64,000 nucleotides of DNA, from the NCBI GenBank assembly GCA_020073615.1, contig JAIQEX010000002.1, positions 62,001-126,000 of the forward strand, given 5' to 3'. Position numbers and translations under genes: made by a program. Position 1 is the first letter of the stretch. Every line of letters begins with the position of its first letter. The notes below the pieces were generated by a model, which made no database searches, was not told the DNA's origin, and was given only the letters and a program-made list of their open reading frames with translations. Positions 56,760-64,000 of the stretch are shown here, piece after piece. Source of the stretch: Terriglobia bacterium. GTDB taxonomy: Bacteria; Acidobacteriota; Terriglobia; Bryobacterales; Bryobacteraceae.

Positions 56760-58853
56760 ATGACCCCCGCCAGAGCGATAGCCGCCCCGGTCCCGATCGC
56801 GCGTCCGGGCTGGATGAAGTCGATTCCGACAAGCCTGCTGAGCCAGATGGCCGTGCCCATTGCGGTGCTGGCGATCGTGGTCGCCCTCATCACCCCGCTG
56901 CCGGGCTTCGTGCTGGACCTGCTCATCGTCACCGACATCCTGCTGTCGGTCACCGTGTTGATGGTCTCGCTGTACCTGGTGCGTCCGGTGGAGTTCACCA
57001 CCTTTCCCACCACGCTGCTGCTATTGACGCTGTTCCGGCTGGCCCTGAACATCTCGTCCTCCCGGCTGATCCTGCTGAATGGAAACACGGGGACAACGGC
57101 GGCGGGCGAAGTGATCGGCGCCTTCGGCAGCTTCGTGGTGGGAGGGAATTACATTATCGGGGCGGTGATCTTCCTGGTGCTGATCGCCATCCAATATGTG
57201 GTCATCAACCACGGCGCGGTGCGCATTTCGGAGGTCACGGCGCGGTTCACCCTGGACGCTCTGCCGGGCAAGCAGATGTCCATCGACTCGGACCTCAACG
57301 GCGGGCTGATCGATGAGACCGAGGCCAAGCGCCGCCGCAAGCAGCTTTCGACGGAGGCCGAATTCTACGGCGCCATGGACGGCGCCTCGCGGTTCACACA
57401 GCGCGACGCGGTGGCCAGTATCCTCATCACGGCGATCAACATTATCGCGGGATTTCTGATCGGGGTGCTGCAGCACGGCATGGATTTTCGCAGGGCGCTG
57501 GAGACCTACACCGTTCTGACCATCGGCGACGGCCTGGTCACGGTGATCCCCGCCCTGATGATCTCCATCTCCGGCGGCCTGATCGTCACCCGCGCCAGCT
57601 CCGACGCGCGCCTGGGAGCGGAGTTTCACCGCCAGATCCTGACCAACTCGCAGCCGCTGCTGCTGGCGGGGGGCGTCCTGGTGGTGATGGCGGCGATTCC
57701 GGGTATGCCCAAGCTCCCGTTCCTGCTGCTGGGCGGCGGCGCGGGAGTGGCCGGCTGGAAACTGCGGCAGAAGGAAACACGGCAAGAGGCGGCGGTGCCG
57801 GCGGAGCAAAAACCGGCGGCGGCGAAAGATAATCTGGAGTCGCTGCTGCGCGTCGAGCCGCTGGCCATAGAGGTTGGTCTGGGACTCGTCGGGCTGGTGG
57901 AAGGGGGACAGAATTCGGCGCTCCTGCAGCGCATTGCCGGCATCCGGCGCCAGCTTGCCGGCGACCTCGGCTACCTGCTTCCGCCGGTGCGGGTCACCGA
58001 CAATCTGTCGCTCCGCAGCCGCGAGTACATGATCTCTTTGAAGGGCGTCGAGATCGCACGCTACGAGCTGCCGCAGGGGTGCGAGCTGGCCATCGCCACC
58101 GGACCGGGCGCGGGCGCTCTCGAAGGCCAGCCGACGCGCGAGCCGGCCTTCGGCATGAACGCGCTGTGGATTCCCAGCGAACGCGCGCAGAAGGCGCGCA
58201 ACTCGGGCTACACAGTGGTGGACGGCGTCAGCGTGCTGGGCACGCACCTCTCGGAGCTGATCCGGCGCCACGCGCACGAGTTGTTCTCGCGCCAGGACGC
58301 CAAGCACCTGCTGGACCGCGTGAGCGTGGAGAACCCCAAGGTGGTGGAGGATCTGGTGCCCAAACTCCTGCCGCTGGCCACCGTGCAGAGAGTGCTGCAG
58401 AACCTGCTGCGCGAGCGCGTTTCCATTCGCGACGCAGTATCGATCCTGGAGGCTCTGGGCGAGGCCGCCGGCGCCACCAGGAACCCGGTCCTGTTGACTG
58501 AATACGTACGCCAGTCCTTGCGGCGGACGGTGGTGAAGCCGTACCTGAACCGCGCCGGCGAGTTGCCCGCGTGGTTCCTCGATCCGGCCATCGAGCAGGC
58601 CGTCGAAGCGGCCGCCGAGCATGGCGAGCAAAACAGCCACCTGACGCTCGCCCCGCAAGCGATCCGCGATATTCTGAACCGCGTCTCCAGCCGGATGGCG
58701 TCGCCCGAGACTCCGGTGGTGGCGATCACCTCCTCGGCAGCGCGCTATTTTCTGCGTCAGATCGCGGAGCCGGCGCTGCCCAACCTGTTCTTCCTGGCGC
58801 ACAACGAAGTGCCCTCGGGGCTGCGGGTGCAATCGCTGGGGAACATTCAGTGA
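56760..58853 (+). CDS. flhA: flagellar export protein FlhA
   Basis: 697 residues from the ATG at 56760. Eight helices in the first half (MAVPIAVLAIVVALITPLPG and following), the FHIPEP region with LFRLALNISSSRLILLNGNT, VVINHGAVRISEVTARFTLD and ALPGKQMSIDSDLNGGLIDE, and a large cytoplasmic domain with LLPPVRVTDNLSLRSREYMI and VVDGVSVLGTHLSELIRRHA. It receives export substrates at the nonameric ring. The next gene is flhF, after a 90-base gap that shows no gene. Confidence 0.97.
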   Translation: MTPARAIAAPVPIARPGWMKSIPTSLLSQMAVPIAVLAIVVALITPLPGFVLDLLIVTDILLSVTVLMVSLYLVRPVEFTTFPTTLLLLTLFRLALNISSSRLILLNGNTGTTAAGEVIGAFGSFVVGGNYIIGAVIFLVLIAIQYVVINHGAVRISEVTARFTLDALPGKQMSIDSDLNGGLIDETEAKRRRKQLSTEAEFYGAMDGASRFTQRDAVASILITAINIIAGFLIGVLQHGMDFRRALETYTVLTIGDGLVTVIPALMISISGGLIVTRASSDARLGAEFHRQILTNSQPLLLAGGVLVVMAAIPGMPKLPFLLLGGGAGVAGWKLRQKETRQEAAVPAEQKPAAAKDNLESLLRVEPLAIEVGLGLVGLVEGGQNSALLQRIAGIRRQLAGDLGYLLPPVRVTDNLSLRSREYMISLKGVEIARYELPQGCELAIATGPGAGALEGQPTREPAFGMNALWIPSERAQKARNSGYTVVDGVSVLGTHLSELIRRHAHELFSRQDAKHLLDRVSVENPKVVEDLVPKLLPLATVQRVLQNLLRERVSIRDAVSILEALGEAAGATRNPVLLTEYVRQSLRRTVVKPYLNRAGELPAWFLDPAIEQAVEAAAEHGEQNSHLTLAPQAIRDILNRVSSRMASPETPVVAITSSAARYFLRQIAEPALPNLFFLAHNEVPSGLRVQSLGNIQ

Positions 58854-58943
58854 GCGCGGTCTACAGAAAAACGGCGCACCTGACGATAGATCACACGTGA
58901 TCGAAAACGCCGGAGCGCGCGTGAAAAGCAAGAACGGAAGCCG

Positions 58944-60107
58944 ATGAAGATCAAATCCTATTATTCCCGCACGGTGGAAGACGCCATGGCCAGGGCGCGA
59001 CAGGAGCTTGGGCCAGAGGCCATGCTGCTGAACACCCGCAAGGCGCCCCCGGAAGCCCGCCATCTGGGCGAGTACGAAGTGGTCTTCGCCACCGGCATCT
59101 CCGCCCTGGAAGCGGTGGACGATCTCCCGGCGGCGCCCCCGCCGCCATCCCCGCCGGCCCCGCGGTCCGGCGGCGATGTGCTGTCGACCAAAGTCGCTGA
59201 GCTGAAGAAGGAACTCGAAGGCATGCGCCGAGCGCTCACACAAACGGTATTGGCGCCATCGCGATGGGCCGGCGCTTCGCCGGACGCGACCGACGCCTAC
59301 GGGCTGCTGACCGCCAGCGGGATCGGCCCCGAACTGGCCCAGGAGATTGTGCACGGTGCGGAATCGCGCGCCATCAATCCCGGCATGCCGCCAGCGCAGG
59401 CGGCGGGCGGGGATGCAGCCGTTTTCGAACGCGCGCTGCTCCAGGAACTGGAATCCCGTTTTACGGTCCAGCCCTCGCTCGGAAAGAGTGAGTCGCACCC
59501 CGCGATTGTCGCTCTGGTAGGGCCCCCGGGGGCCGGCAAAACCACCACCCTGGTCAAGCTGGCGGTGAACTACGGCCTCGCCGGCAGGCGCCCCGTCATG
59601 CTGCTCTCGATGGATACCTACCGCATCGCGGCTGCGGAACAGTTACGCTCCTACGCGGCCATCCTGGGCGTAGGATTCCAGGTACTGGAAACGCCTACCG
59701 CCCTGGCGCAGGCGATCGAGGAGAACCGCGGCAAGGAGCTGATCTTCATCGACACACCTGGACTGGGCCACGGCGACATGGACCACGGCTCGAGCCTGGC
59801 GCAGTTTCTTTCCACGAGAAGCGACATCGATACGCAACTGGTCTTGCCGGCCTCCATGAAACCGGCCGATCTATCCCGGGTCGTGGAGAGTTTCGAGCGA
59901 TTCCGGCCGCAGCGGCTGCTGTTTACCAAGCTCGATGAGACGTCCTCGTTCGGACCCCTGTTCAACGAGGCGGTGCGCACCGGCAAACCATTGTCCTTCT
60001 TCACCACCGGGCAGCGCATTCCGGAGGATCTGGAGGCGGCCAGCCGGAGCCGCCTGGTCGCGCTGGTCCTCGACGGGCATGGAGCGCAAGCGGCATTCGC
60101 GGCATGA
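58944..60107 (+). CDS. flhF: flagellar placement GTPase FlhF
   Basis: 387 residues. The N-terminal B domain is KIKSYYSRTVEDAMARARQE, LGPEAMLLNTRKAPPEARHL. The SRP-type GTPase follows: Walker A GPPGAGKTTT (193-201), LLSMDTYRIAAAEQLRSYAA, FIDTPGLGHGD and LFTKLDETSSFG. FlhF sets number and position of flagella at the pole. Its usual partner FlhG/FleN is not encoded next to it; the next gene is fliA 27 bases downstream. Confidence 0.94.
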   Translation: MKIKSYYSRTVEDAMARARQELGPEAMLLNTRKAPPEARHLGEYEVVFATGISALEAVDDLPAAPPPPSPPAPRSGGDVLSTKVAELKKELEGMRRALTQTVLAPSRWAGASPDATDAYGLLTASGIGPELAQEIVHGAESRAINPGMPPAQAAGGDAAVFERALLQELESRFTVQPSLGKSESHPAIVALVGPPGAGKTTTLVKLAVNYGLAGRRPVMLLSMDTYRIAAAEQLRSYAAILGVGFQVLETPTALAQAIEENRGKELIFIDTPGLGHGDMDHGSSLAQFLSTRSDIDTQLVLPASMKPADLSRVVESFERFRPQRLLFTKLDETSSFGPLFNEAVRTGKPLSFFTTGQRIPEDLEAASRSRLVALVLDGHGAQAAFAA

Positions 60108-60134
60108 GGGTGAGCAGATGATGGGCGGAAGTGT

Positions 60135-60890
60135 ATGCATTCACATGCGGGGTCTGAAGTGATCGGCCAAGAGGAACGCGAGCGGCTCATTCTGGAGCAT
60201 CTGCCGCAGGTGCGCCTGATCGCGCGCCGGATCCAGGAGCGGCTGCCGGACAACATCAGCCTGGACGACCTGGTGTCCACGGGCGTTATCGGTTTGATTT
60301 CCGCCATCGACAACTTCGACCCGAGCCATAACGTCAAGCTGAAAACCTATGCGGAGTACAAGATCCGCGGCGCCATTCTCGACAGCCTGCGGGGCCTGGA
60401 CTGGGCGCCGCGTCAGAAACGGCGCATGGCCAAGCAGATCGAAGCGGCGATTGCCGTCGCGGAACAAAAGCTCCAGCGCTGGCCCACCGAGGAGGAAATC
60501 GCCGCGCAACTGGAGATCTCGATCGAAGAGTATCACGAATGGCTGGTGGAAATTCGCGGGCTGAACATCGCCAGCCTGGATTTCGTCACCAGTGAGCAGG
60601 GAAAGGACCTGCTGCATTACCTTCCCGACGACGGCGAGAATCTCCCCTCGACCCTGCTGGAGCGGTCGGAGCTGGAGCGGTTGCTGGCGGAGGGGATCGA
60701 TCAGATTCCCGAAATGGAGCGCACCGTGCTGGGCCTGTATTATCGCGAGGAACTGACTCTACGCGAGATCGCCCAGGTGGTCAACCTCCATGAATCGCGG
60801 ATTTCGCAACTGAAGTCGCAAGCCGTTTTGCGGCTGCGCAGCCGTCTGACGGGGCAATGGCCCGCATCGCGAGGCGTGGTAATGGCATGA
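60135..60890 (+). CDS. fliA: flagellar sigma factor FliA (sigma-28 type)
   Basis: 251 residues. Region 2 is in ILEHLPQVRLIARRIQERLP, NISLDDLVSTGVIGLISAID, FDPSHNVKLKTYAEYKIRGA and ILDSLRGLDWAPRQKRRMAK; region 4 is in QIPEMERTVLGLYYREELTL and REIAQVVNLHESRISQLKSQ. The DxLRGLDW/APRQ sequence is characteristic of FliA/WhiG. It transcribes late flagellar genes. FlgM, its antisigma factor, is not in the window. A GTG at 60159 is a possible later start. It overlaps the next gene by ATGA. Confidence 0.93.
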   Translation: MHSHAGSEVIGQEERERLILEHLPQVRLIARRIQERLPDNISLDDLVSTGVIGLISAIDNFDPSHNVKLKTYAEYKIRGAILDSLRGLDWAPRQKRRMAKQIEAAIAVAEQKLQRWPTEEEIAAQLEISIEEYHEWLVEIRGLNIASLDFVTSEQGKDLLHYLPDDGENLPSTLLERSELERLLAEGIDQIPEMERTVLGLYYREELTLREIAQVVNLHESRISQLKSQAVLRLRSRLTGQWPASRGVVMA

Positions 60891-61795
60891 GCACGGACGA
60901 AAAGACGGCGCCGACGCGGCTGGATGCCGTGGAGAATGCACGGCGGCTGCTCGATGAATGGGTGCAAGCCCTGGCGCAGGTGCTTGAGTCCATGACCGAC
61001 CAGAAGCCGGAGGTGCGCTGGCAGGCTGCTCCGGAACCTCTCGCCGCCGAGGGGACCGGACCCGAGGCGGAGCTCCTGTGGTGGAAGCAGCCCTTCCCCG
61101 TCTCTCCAGGCGCGATCGCCTGGGTGGCGGCGCCGCACGCCACCTGGGAATATGCCGGGAGGCTGACGCTGCACGCGGCCGGTCTCGAAGAGGTTGAGGC
61201 GGGCGAGGCCAAAAACACGTGGTTTGAGATTCTGGCCCAGTCGCTGGCCGCCATGGCGCGCTCCATCGGCGCCATTCTGGGGAAGGAGGTCACATGCGGG
61301 CCCGGCGTCGAGCAGGCGCCCGACATGGACGCGCCGCAGCGGGCCTCCATTTCCTTGACCTTCGCCGAGAAGCCGGATATGGCGCCGCTCGTGATCGCCC
61401 TCAGCCCCGATCTAGTGGCCCTGATATCCGCGCCCGGAGCCGAGCCTGCCCCGCAGCCTGACAGTGCGGAAAAAACCGAGCCGCGCGCCGGCGCCAGCGG
61501 GCGTGCGGAGGCCGGCGCGAATTCCACCTCTCAGTCGCGCACCATGGATCTGCTGCTGGACGTCGATCTGCCGGTCAGCATTTCGTTCGGAAAGGCGCAA
61601 CTTCTCATGAAGGACGTCTTGAAGCTGACCACCGGGTCCATCATCGAACTGAACCGCGGAATCAACGAGCCCGTCGAGGTGCTGGTCAATCACTCCTTGA
61701 TTGCGCGCGGGGAGGTCGTGGTGGTCGATGGGAATTACGGCGTGCGCATTCAAGAGATCGCCAACCGGCAGGACCTTTTACGGAGTCTCCCATGA
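60887..61795 (+). CDS. second FliN-like protein with long N-terminal extension (FliY/FliM-like region)
   Basis: 302 residues. The C-terminal ~80 residues (DLLLDVDLPVSISFGKAQLL, then KDVLKLTTGSIIELNRGINE and ARGEVVVVDGNYGVRIQEIA) are a SpoA/FliN domain. The first ~190 residues (NARRLLDEWVQALAQVLESM, then NTWFEILAQSLAAMARSIGA) resemble the CheC/FliY-FliM type middle region only weakly. A Pro/Ala/Glu linker separates them. It is co-translated with fliA (ATGA) and the following gene. It may be the second switch component, complementing the short FliN at 53376. Confidence 0.75.
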   Translation: MSTDEKTAPTRLDAVENARRLLDEWVQALAQVLESMTDQKPEVRWQAAPEPLAAEGTGPEAELLWWKQPFPVSPGAIAWVAAPHATWEYAGRLTLHAAGLEEVEAGEAKNTWFEILAQSLAAMARSIGAILGKEVTCGPGVEQAPDMDAPQRASISLTFAEKPDMAPLVIALSPDLVALISAPGAEPAPQPDSAEKTEPRAGASGRAEAGANSTSQSRTMDLLLDVDLPVSISFGKAQLLMKDVLKLTTGSIIELNRGINEPVEVLVNHSLIARGEVVVVDGNYGVRIQEIANRQDLLRSLP

Positions 61796-62187
61796 CCCAG
61801 CTTGTACTTGCTTTTGTGCTGATCTCGGCCGCCGCATTAGCCGCGGGCGCGGCGAGCGTCTGTTTTCTGTTCCGCGCGCGGGCCGCGAGCCACATCGCCG
61901 TGGCGCGCGCCGCAGCCATCCAAAAGGAATGCCGGGCCGCGCTCAAGCTGCTGCGCGAAGAACTCGACGCCGTCACTGCGCAACTGCGCGAGTTGCAGCA
62001 ACAGCCTCCCTTGATGGTGGCCCCCTCTGCTCCCCGGCCGGGCTTCAATCTCACCAGCCGCTCGCAGGCGTTGCGCATGCACCGCCGGGGCGACGCCCCG
62101 GATCAGATCGCAGCGGCACTGGAGCTCCCGCTCCAGGAAGTCGATCTCCTGCTCAAGGTCCATCGCATCGTTCTCAGCAATATCTGA
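61792..62187 (+). CDS. membrane-anchored coiled-coil protein with DUF2802-like C-terminus
   Basis: 131 residues. One helix (LVLAFVLISAAALAAGAASV), then a coiled coil (AAIQKECRAALKLLREELDA, VTAQLRELQQQPP), and a C-terminal segment ALRMHRRGDAPDQIAAALEL then PLQEVDLLLKVHRI that has the shape of a small helix-turn-helix as in DUF2802 proteins. Such genes are often found at the end of flagellar operons. It starts in an ATGA overlap with the gene before. Function unknown. Confidence 0.7.
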   Translation: MTQLVLAFVLISAAALAAGAASVCFLFRARAASHIAVARAAAIQKECRAALKLLREELDAVTAQLRELQQQPPLMVAPSAPRPGFNLTSRSQALRMHRRGDAPDQIAAALELPLQEVDLLLKVHRIVLSNI

Positions 62188-62221
62188 CGGCAGGCCCGCA
62201 TAAGCGTTATGCTTGACGGAC

Positions 62222-63070
62222 ATGGGTACCAGCGTCGAGATCGAAGGCGTCACGCTGCATCTGGCCCACCCGGATGAGCTTGCGGTGCAGTGGGTCGGGC
62301 AGGACGAGATCATGCGGCAATTGCTGGCGGCGTGGATGGTGGTGAACGATCAGGATCTGCCCATGAATCCGCGGCTGCTGGGCAAACCGGGCGTGGGCAA
62401 AACCACCCTGGCCTACGCCGCGGGCAAGCGCATGGGCCGCGACGTTTATATCCTGCAGGCGACCATGGACACGCGCCCGGAAGATCTGCTGATTACGCCG
62501 GTAATCGAAGCGGCGGGCAGCCTGCGTTATGTGGCCTCGCCGCTGGCGACCGCCATGGTGCGCGGCGGCATCGCCATCCTGGACGAGGGCAACCGCATGA
62601 GCGAAAAGAGCTGGGCCAGCCTGGCTCCGCTGCTCGACAACCGGCGCTACGTGGAATCGATCGTGGCCGGCATCAAGATCAAGGCCCACCCCAACTTCCG
62701 GCTGGTGGCCACCATGAACGACGACGCCTCCACCTTCGAGCTGCCCGAGTACATCCATTCCCGCCTGCAGCCCCAGATTCTGCTCGACTTTCCCGAGCGC
62801 GACGAAGAGTATCACATCCTGAAGGAGAACCTCCCCTTCGCCGAAGAGCGGATTTTGAATTACGTCACCGATTTTCTCCAGATGGCGCACGCCGCCGACG
62901 AGCGATACACGGTGCGCGACGGCATTAACGTCGCCCGCTTCGCCATCAAGCTGAAGAGCCTCGCGACCCAGCGGACCCACGAAACCGAGGCGCTGGAAAT
63001 CGCCGTCATGCAAATACTGGGAGAAGAGGCGTTGCGCTATGCCCGGAGAGATCGACCTTCCGCTTCCTGA
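62222..63070 (+). CDS. MoxR-family AAA+ ATPase
   Basis: 282 residues from the ATG at 62222 (a TTG at 62213 is less likely). Walker A GKPGVGKTTL (54-63), Walker B in GGIAILDEGNRMSEKSW (121-124) with Gly where most MoxR proteins have Ile, sensor 1 in LVATMND, then HSRLQPQILLDFPERDEEYH. MoxR proteins act as chaperones for partner proteins, often with a VWA-domain protein encoded beside them. The following partial gene overlaps it by 32 bases and is the likely partner. It is separate from the flagellar operon by 34 bases. Confidence 0.9.
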   Translation: MGTSVEIEGVTLHLAHPDELAVQWVGQDEIMRQLLAAWMVVNDQDLPMNPRLLGKPGVGKTTLAYAAGKRMGRDVYILQATMDTRPEDLLITPVIEAAGSLRYVASPLATAMVRGGIAILDEGNRMSEKSWASLAPLLDNRRYVESIVAGIKIKAHPNFRLVATMNDDASTFELPEYIHSRLQPQILLDFPERDEEYHILKENLPFAEERILNYVTDFLQMAHAADERYTVRDGINVARFAIKLKSLATQRTHETEALEIAVMQILGEEALRYARRDRPSAS

Positions 63071-64000
63071 TCCGGGAAGCCTGAAGCGCGGACGATTCAC
63101 TTACTTTCCGGTGGTGCCGGGCCGGCTGGAATTCGCCATCGAGGTGCGGCAGGCGATTCTGCGCGACCGGCCGCACGTGATCGCGCTGGAACTGCCGGCC
63201 ACGCTCCGCGAGGCGTGGGTGCGCGCAGTGATGCGCCTGCCCGAAATGTCGCTGGTCTTTTACCCCGACGAGACCGCGGGCGAGGACCAGGCTGTCTATG
63301 TACCCATAGAGCCGGCCGACCCGTTTACCGAGGCCATCCGCAGCGGCCTCGAGACCGGCGCGGAAATCGTATTTGCCGATCCCGATGCCGGCCCGCGCCC
63401 GCACCTGAAGGATGCCTACCCCGACTCCTACGCCATACGCCACATCGGCCTGGCGCGCTACATCGAGGCCTATCGCGTCTACCCGCAGCCGCGCTCGGAG
63501 CAGATCGCCCGCCACGCCGCCGGCATCGCCTGGAAGCTGCAAGGCGCCAATCCCCTGGCGAACGTGCTGGTAGTGGTCTCGCTCAACCTCCTCGACCCGG
63601 TGCTGGACGCCATGGAGGAGCCCCAGGCGCAACCCATGGCCCGCGTGCGCCGCGAGGGGATCGAGCTGTTGAACGCGCATCCGGAATCGTTGGCCGAGAT
63701 CTGCGCCGAGTACCCACAACTGCAATGGCGCTACGAGACGTTCCGCCCGCTCATGACGGACTGGCGGCTCATTGACCGGCGGCATGCGCAACTGGCCGTC
63801 TTCCGCGAGGCCGAAAAAGAGTATGAGGCTACGACCGGTGAGACCGTCGCTCACTGGCAACGCCGCCTGCTGGCGCGCTACACACGCAATCTCGCCCTGG
63901 CGGGAAACGAACTCTCCGCCGGCCTCTTCGATGTGACGTTGGCGGCGCGCGGCGTGGTCGACGACAATTACGCCTGGGATGTGTGGGAGGTGGGCGGCCG
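63039..64000 (+). CDS. TraB/DUF5682-like protein, 3' end missing
   Basis: About 320 residues; the frame runs off the window. The start ATG at 63039 overlaps the MoxR gene by 32 bases. RFTYFPVVPGRLEFAIEVRQ then AILRDRPHVIALELPATLRE, followed by DPFTEAIRSGLETGAEIVFA and DPD, has the order of elements seen in TraB/DUF5682-type proteins: a strand, then E-x-P-A, then a helix and a second acidic strand with FADPD. No catalytic motif is proven. A MoxR gene with a DUF5682-type gene is a known pairing, usually continued by a VWA-domain gene, which would lie beyond the window. Confidence 0.55.
   Translation, partial: MPGEIDLPLPDPGSLKRGRFTYFPVVPGRLEFAIEVRQAILRDRPHVIALELPATLREAWVRAVMRLPEMSLVFYPDETAGEDQAVYVPIEPADPFTEAIRSGLETGAEIVFADPDAGPRPHLKDAYPDSYAIRHIGLARYIEAYRVYPQPRSEQIARHAAGIAWKLQGANPLANVLVVVSLNLLDPVLDAMEEPQAQPMARVRREGIELLNAHPESLAEICAEYPQLQWRYETFRPLMTDWRLIDRRHAQLAVFREAEKEYEATTGETVAHWQRRLLARYTRNLALAGNELSAGLFDVTLAARGVVDDNYAWDVWEVGG

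Overview
The window reads as chromosomal DNA of an acidobacterium of the Solibacter/Bryobacter type. The pointers are two secreted proteins with the C-terminal domain typical of Solibacter (TIGR03437 type), an ECF sigma factor of the acidobacterial/planctomycetal type paired with a TPR-bearing Ser/Thr kinase, a full alternative complex III plus caa3 oxidase cluster, and high GC with many overlapping start/stop codons. All assignments come from reading the sequence; no database search was run.

Layout. 1-6.3 kb: end of a VanZ-like gene, a secreted TIGR03437 protein, mutY with an overlapping LexA/UmuD-like autoprotease that has no helix-turn-helix, and a Tat-exported PhoD-like phosphatase. 6.1-6.6 kb: a tRNA-Leu(CAA) between two copies of a ~184 bp segment holding the 5' end of a kinase gene. 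6.5-11.5 kb: two tail-to-tail receptor-like kinases and an ECF sigma gene. 11.5-17.3 kb: a secreted TIGR03437 protein and a tandem family of secreted proteins (two intact, two decayed copies); a repeated promoter-like motif (GGGGAT, 14 bp, CGCAGTAT) precedes these units. 17.3-23.8 kb: a tight signalling operon encoding an FHA-TM-trypsin-like protease, a kinase with a PEGA-like tail, a PP2C phosphatase, a second kinase and a secreted protein. 23.9-26.2 kb: a secreted helical protein and a Tat-exported Ntn-hydrolase.

26.2-38.4 kb is a respiratory operon: ActA-F (alternative complex III, quinol oxidation), an unknown membrane protein, a SCO1-like copper chaperone and CoxB-A-C-D, with CoxB carrying a fused cytochrome c domain. 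It should pass electrons from menaquinol through ACIII to O2. 38.5-45.3 kb is mixed: a methyltransferase, a TPR protein, a lipoprotein, a DACNV-like (diadenylate-cyclase-fold) protein overlapping clpB, and a 45-residue cysteine/histidine-rich small protein.

45.3-62.2 kb is a flagellar cluster. flgF-G-A-H-I-J run leftward (rod, P- and L-rings). A rightward block carries fliK-like, flgD, flgE, fliN, fliO-P-Q-R, flhB, flhA, flhF, fliA, a second FliN-like gene and a small membrane protein. The divergent flgF/fliK region holds two nearly identical 18-bp perfect palindromes. The window ends with a MoxR-type AAA+ gene overlapping a truncated gene that resembles TraB/DUF5682-type proteins.
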